Source of the DNA: CADCTB01 sp038231955
GTDB lineage: Bacteria; Actinomycetota; Acidimicrobiia; Acidimicrobiales; AC-14
Length of the DNA stretch: 6,599 nt
Assembly: GCA_038231955.1 (NCBI GenBank)
Contig: JBBSIS010000181.1
Span: 1-6,599, forward strand
Direction of reading: 5' to 3'
Part shown: positions 6,278 through 6,599 of the stretch, piece after piece
Layout: every line of letters begins with the position of its first letter
Numbering within the stretch: the first letter of the stretch is position 1
Position numbers and translations under genes: made by a program
The notes under the pieces: generated by a model
What the model saw: only the letters and a program-made list of their open reading frames with translations
Told to the model about the DNA's origin: nothing
The model's database searches: none

Positions 6278-6471
6278 GACGCTGAGCCGCCCAGGGGCGC
6301 AGCAGGATGGTCCTCTCCGGGAGTCCCAGTCGAGGGCTCGGCCTTGCGAAGAGCGGGCACGGCCCGGGCCAGGGTCAGCAGGGCCGAAAGCCACAGTGCC
6401 CCGAGGATCCAACCGCCGAGGACATCGGTGGGCCAGTGGGCGCCGAAGTACACCCGGGCAAGGGTCCGCGC
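6274..6471 (-). pseudogene. PAP2-family phosphatase, C-terminal remnant cut by the insertion sequence
   Basis: The minus strand encodes about 65 residues beginning ARTLARVYFGAHWPTDVLGG and ending with a Pro/Ala-rich hydrophilic tail and TGA at 6276-6274. RVYFGAHWPTD matches the third PAP2 phosphatase motif (R-x5-H-x3-D), containing the catalytic histidine and its aspartate partner. It is followed by a membrane helix (VLGGWILGALWLSALLTLA). PAP2 enzymes dephosphorylate lipid phosphates such as phosphatidate or undecaprenyl pyrophosphate at the membrane. Motifs 1 and 2 and the start are absent: immediately upstream the frame meets TAG at 6474-6472, exactly where the sequence changes to the transposon-like segment. 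The gene overlaps the MFS start by 4 bases, so the two were once an operon. Confidence 0.78.
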
Positions 6472-6485
6472 CTAAGTTAGTCGCG
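6467..6485. other. Imperfect 19-base palindrome at the PAP2/IS junction
   Basis: CGCG (6467-6470) pairs with CGCG (6482-6485) and CTAA (6472-6475) with TTAG (6477-6480), centred on G6476, with one mismatch at 6471/6481. It spans the point where PAP2 coding similarity stops and lies 18 bases upstream of the transposase start. It could be part of the IS end, an operator-like site, or the target sequence; the other IS end is outside the window. Confidence 0.45.
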
Positions 6486-6599
6486 CGGTCTACAGTGTTG
6501 TCGTGGAGGTCGGCGAAGAGAACTTGAAGCGGTTCTTCACCCAGACCTTGCCGTTGCTCGACGAGCGGGAGCGACGGCTGATGGCGGCGGCGGTGGTGG
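6472..6599 (+). mobile_element. Insertion sequence, left end (probable ISAzo13 type), inserted in the PAP2 gene
   Basis: PAP2 coding sequence ends abruptly at 6471. A short, relatively AT-rich non-coding segment (6472-6502, starting CTAAGTTAG) leads into a plus-strand transposase-like frame. This is the expected layout of an IS terminal region. The exact boundary is uncertain by several bases because the opposite end and any target duplication are not in the window. Confidence 0.6.
6503..6599 (+). CDS. Transposase, N-terminal part (probable ISAzo13 family), runs off right edge
   Basis: From GTG 6503-6505 the frame gives 32 residues: VEVGEENLKRFFTQTLPLLD, then ERERRLMAAAVV. The LPLLDERERRL block matches my memory of the N-terminus of ISAzo13-type (Rhodopirellula-type DDE) transposases, where LPxLDERQRRL is typical. 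Too little is present to see any catalytic residue. There is an in-frame TAA at 6473-6475 and no alternative start between it and GTG 6503. No clear ribosome site is visible, so translation could be leaderless or weak, as is common for transposases. Confidence 0.58.
   Translation, partial: MEVGEENLKRFFTQTLPLLDERERRLMAAAVV

Noticed and set aside
6278..6412. Upstream extension of the MFS frame to an ATG at 6412
   Set aside because: This stretch is coding for the PAP2 C-terminus in another minus-strand frame, and the GTGA overlap marks 6277 as the natural MFS start.

Overview
The window is uniformly GC-rich, uses GTG starts freely, and carries an MptA/MptB-like polyprenol-phosphate-mannose mannosyltransferase. 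Together these suggest a high-GC actinobacterium, possibly an uncultured Acidimicrobiia-like lineage. That assignment is an inference from gene content; no marker gene is present. Almost every real gene lies on the minus strand. The exceptions are a decayed plus-strand locus in the middle and a transposase at the right edge.

Left third (1-2325, minus strand): a compact, overlapping three-gene membrane operon. In transcription order it holds an MptA/B-like GT-C mannosyltransferase (748-2325), a small membrane-anchored protein of unknown function (300-773), and the N-terminus of an HTTM-like multi-pass membrane protein that runs off the left edge (2-313). The 26- and 14-base overlaps suggest translational coupling.

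Middle (2548-3449, plus strand): a gene graveyard. A SEC-C zinc-binding N-terminus, broken after about 17 codons, is joined to a calcineurin-like metallophosphoesterase remnant. The phosphoesterase can only be followed by switching frame several times and has lost internal blocks, although its GHTH motif region is still well preserved. The roughly 220 bases on either side (2326-2547 and 3450-3669) show no gene I can support.

Right half (3670-6471, minus strand): an intact exported phosphoesterase of the phospholipase C/acid phosphatase family (3670-4992). Upstream of it is a lipoprotein with a conserved C-terminal domain but a frame-disturbed middle (5102-5821). The first ~145 residues of an MFS transporter run in frame into that lipoprotein (5822-6277). 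The last 65 codons of a PAP2 phosphatase (6274-6471) overlap the MFS start by 4 bases. The PAP2 gene is cut at about 6472, where a probable ISAzo13-type insertion sequence begins; its transposase starts at 6503 and leaves the window.

The overall theme is cell-envelope lipid and phosphate-ester chemistry (mannosyltransferase, PAP2, phospholipase C-like enzyme) in a region eroded by an IS insertion, deletions and frameshifts. I see no CRISPR array, tRNA, rRNA or convincing terminator, and no clear new biological system. The most interesting items are the layered gene decay and the mannosyltransferase/HTTM operon.
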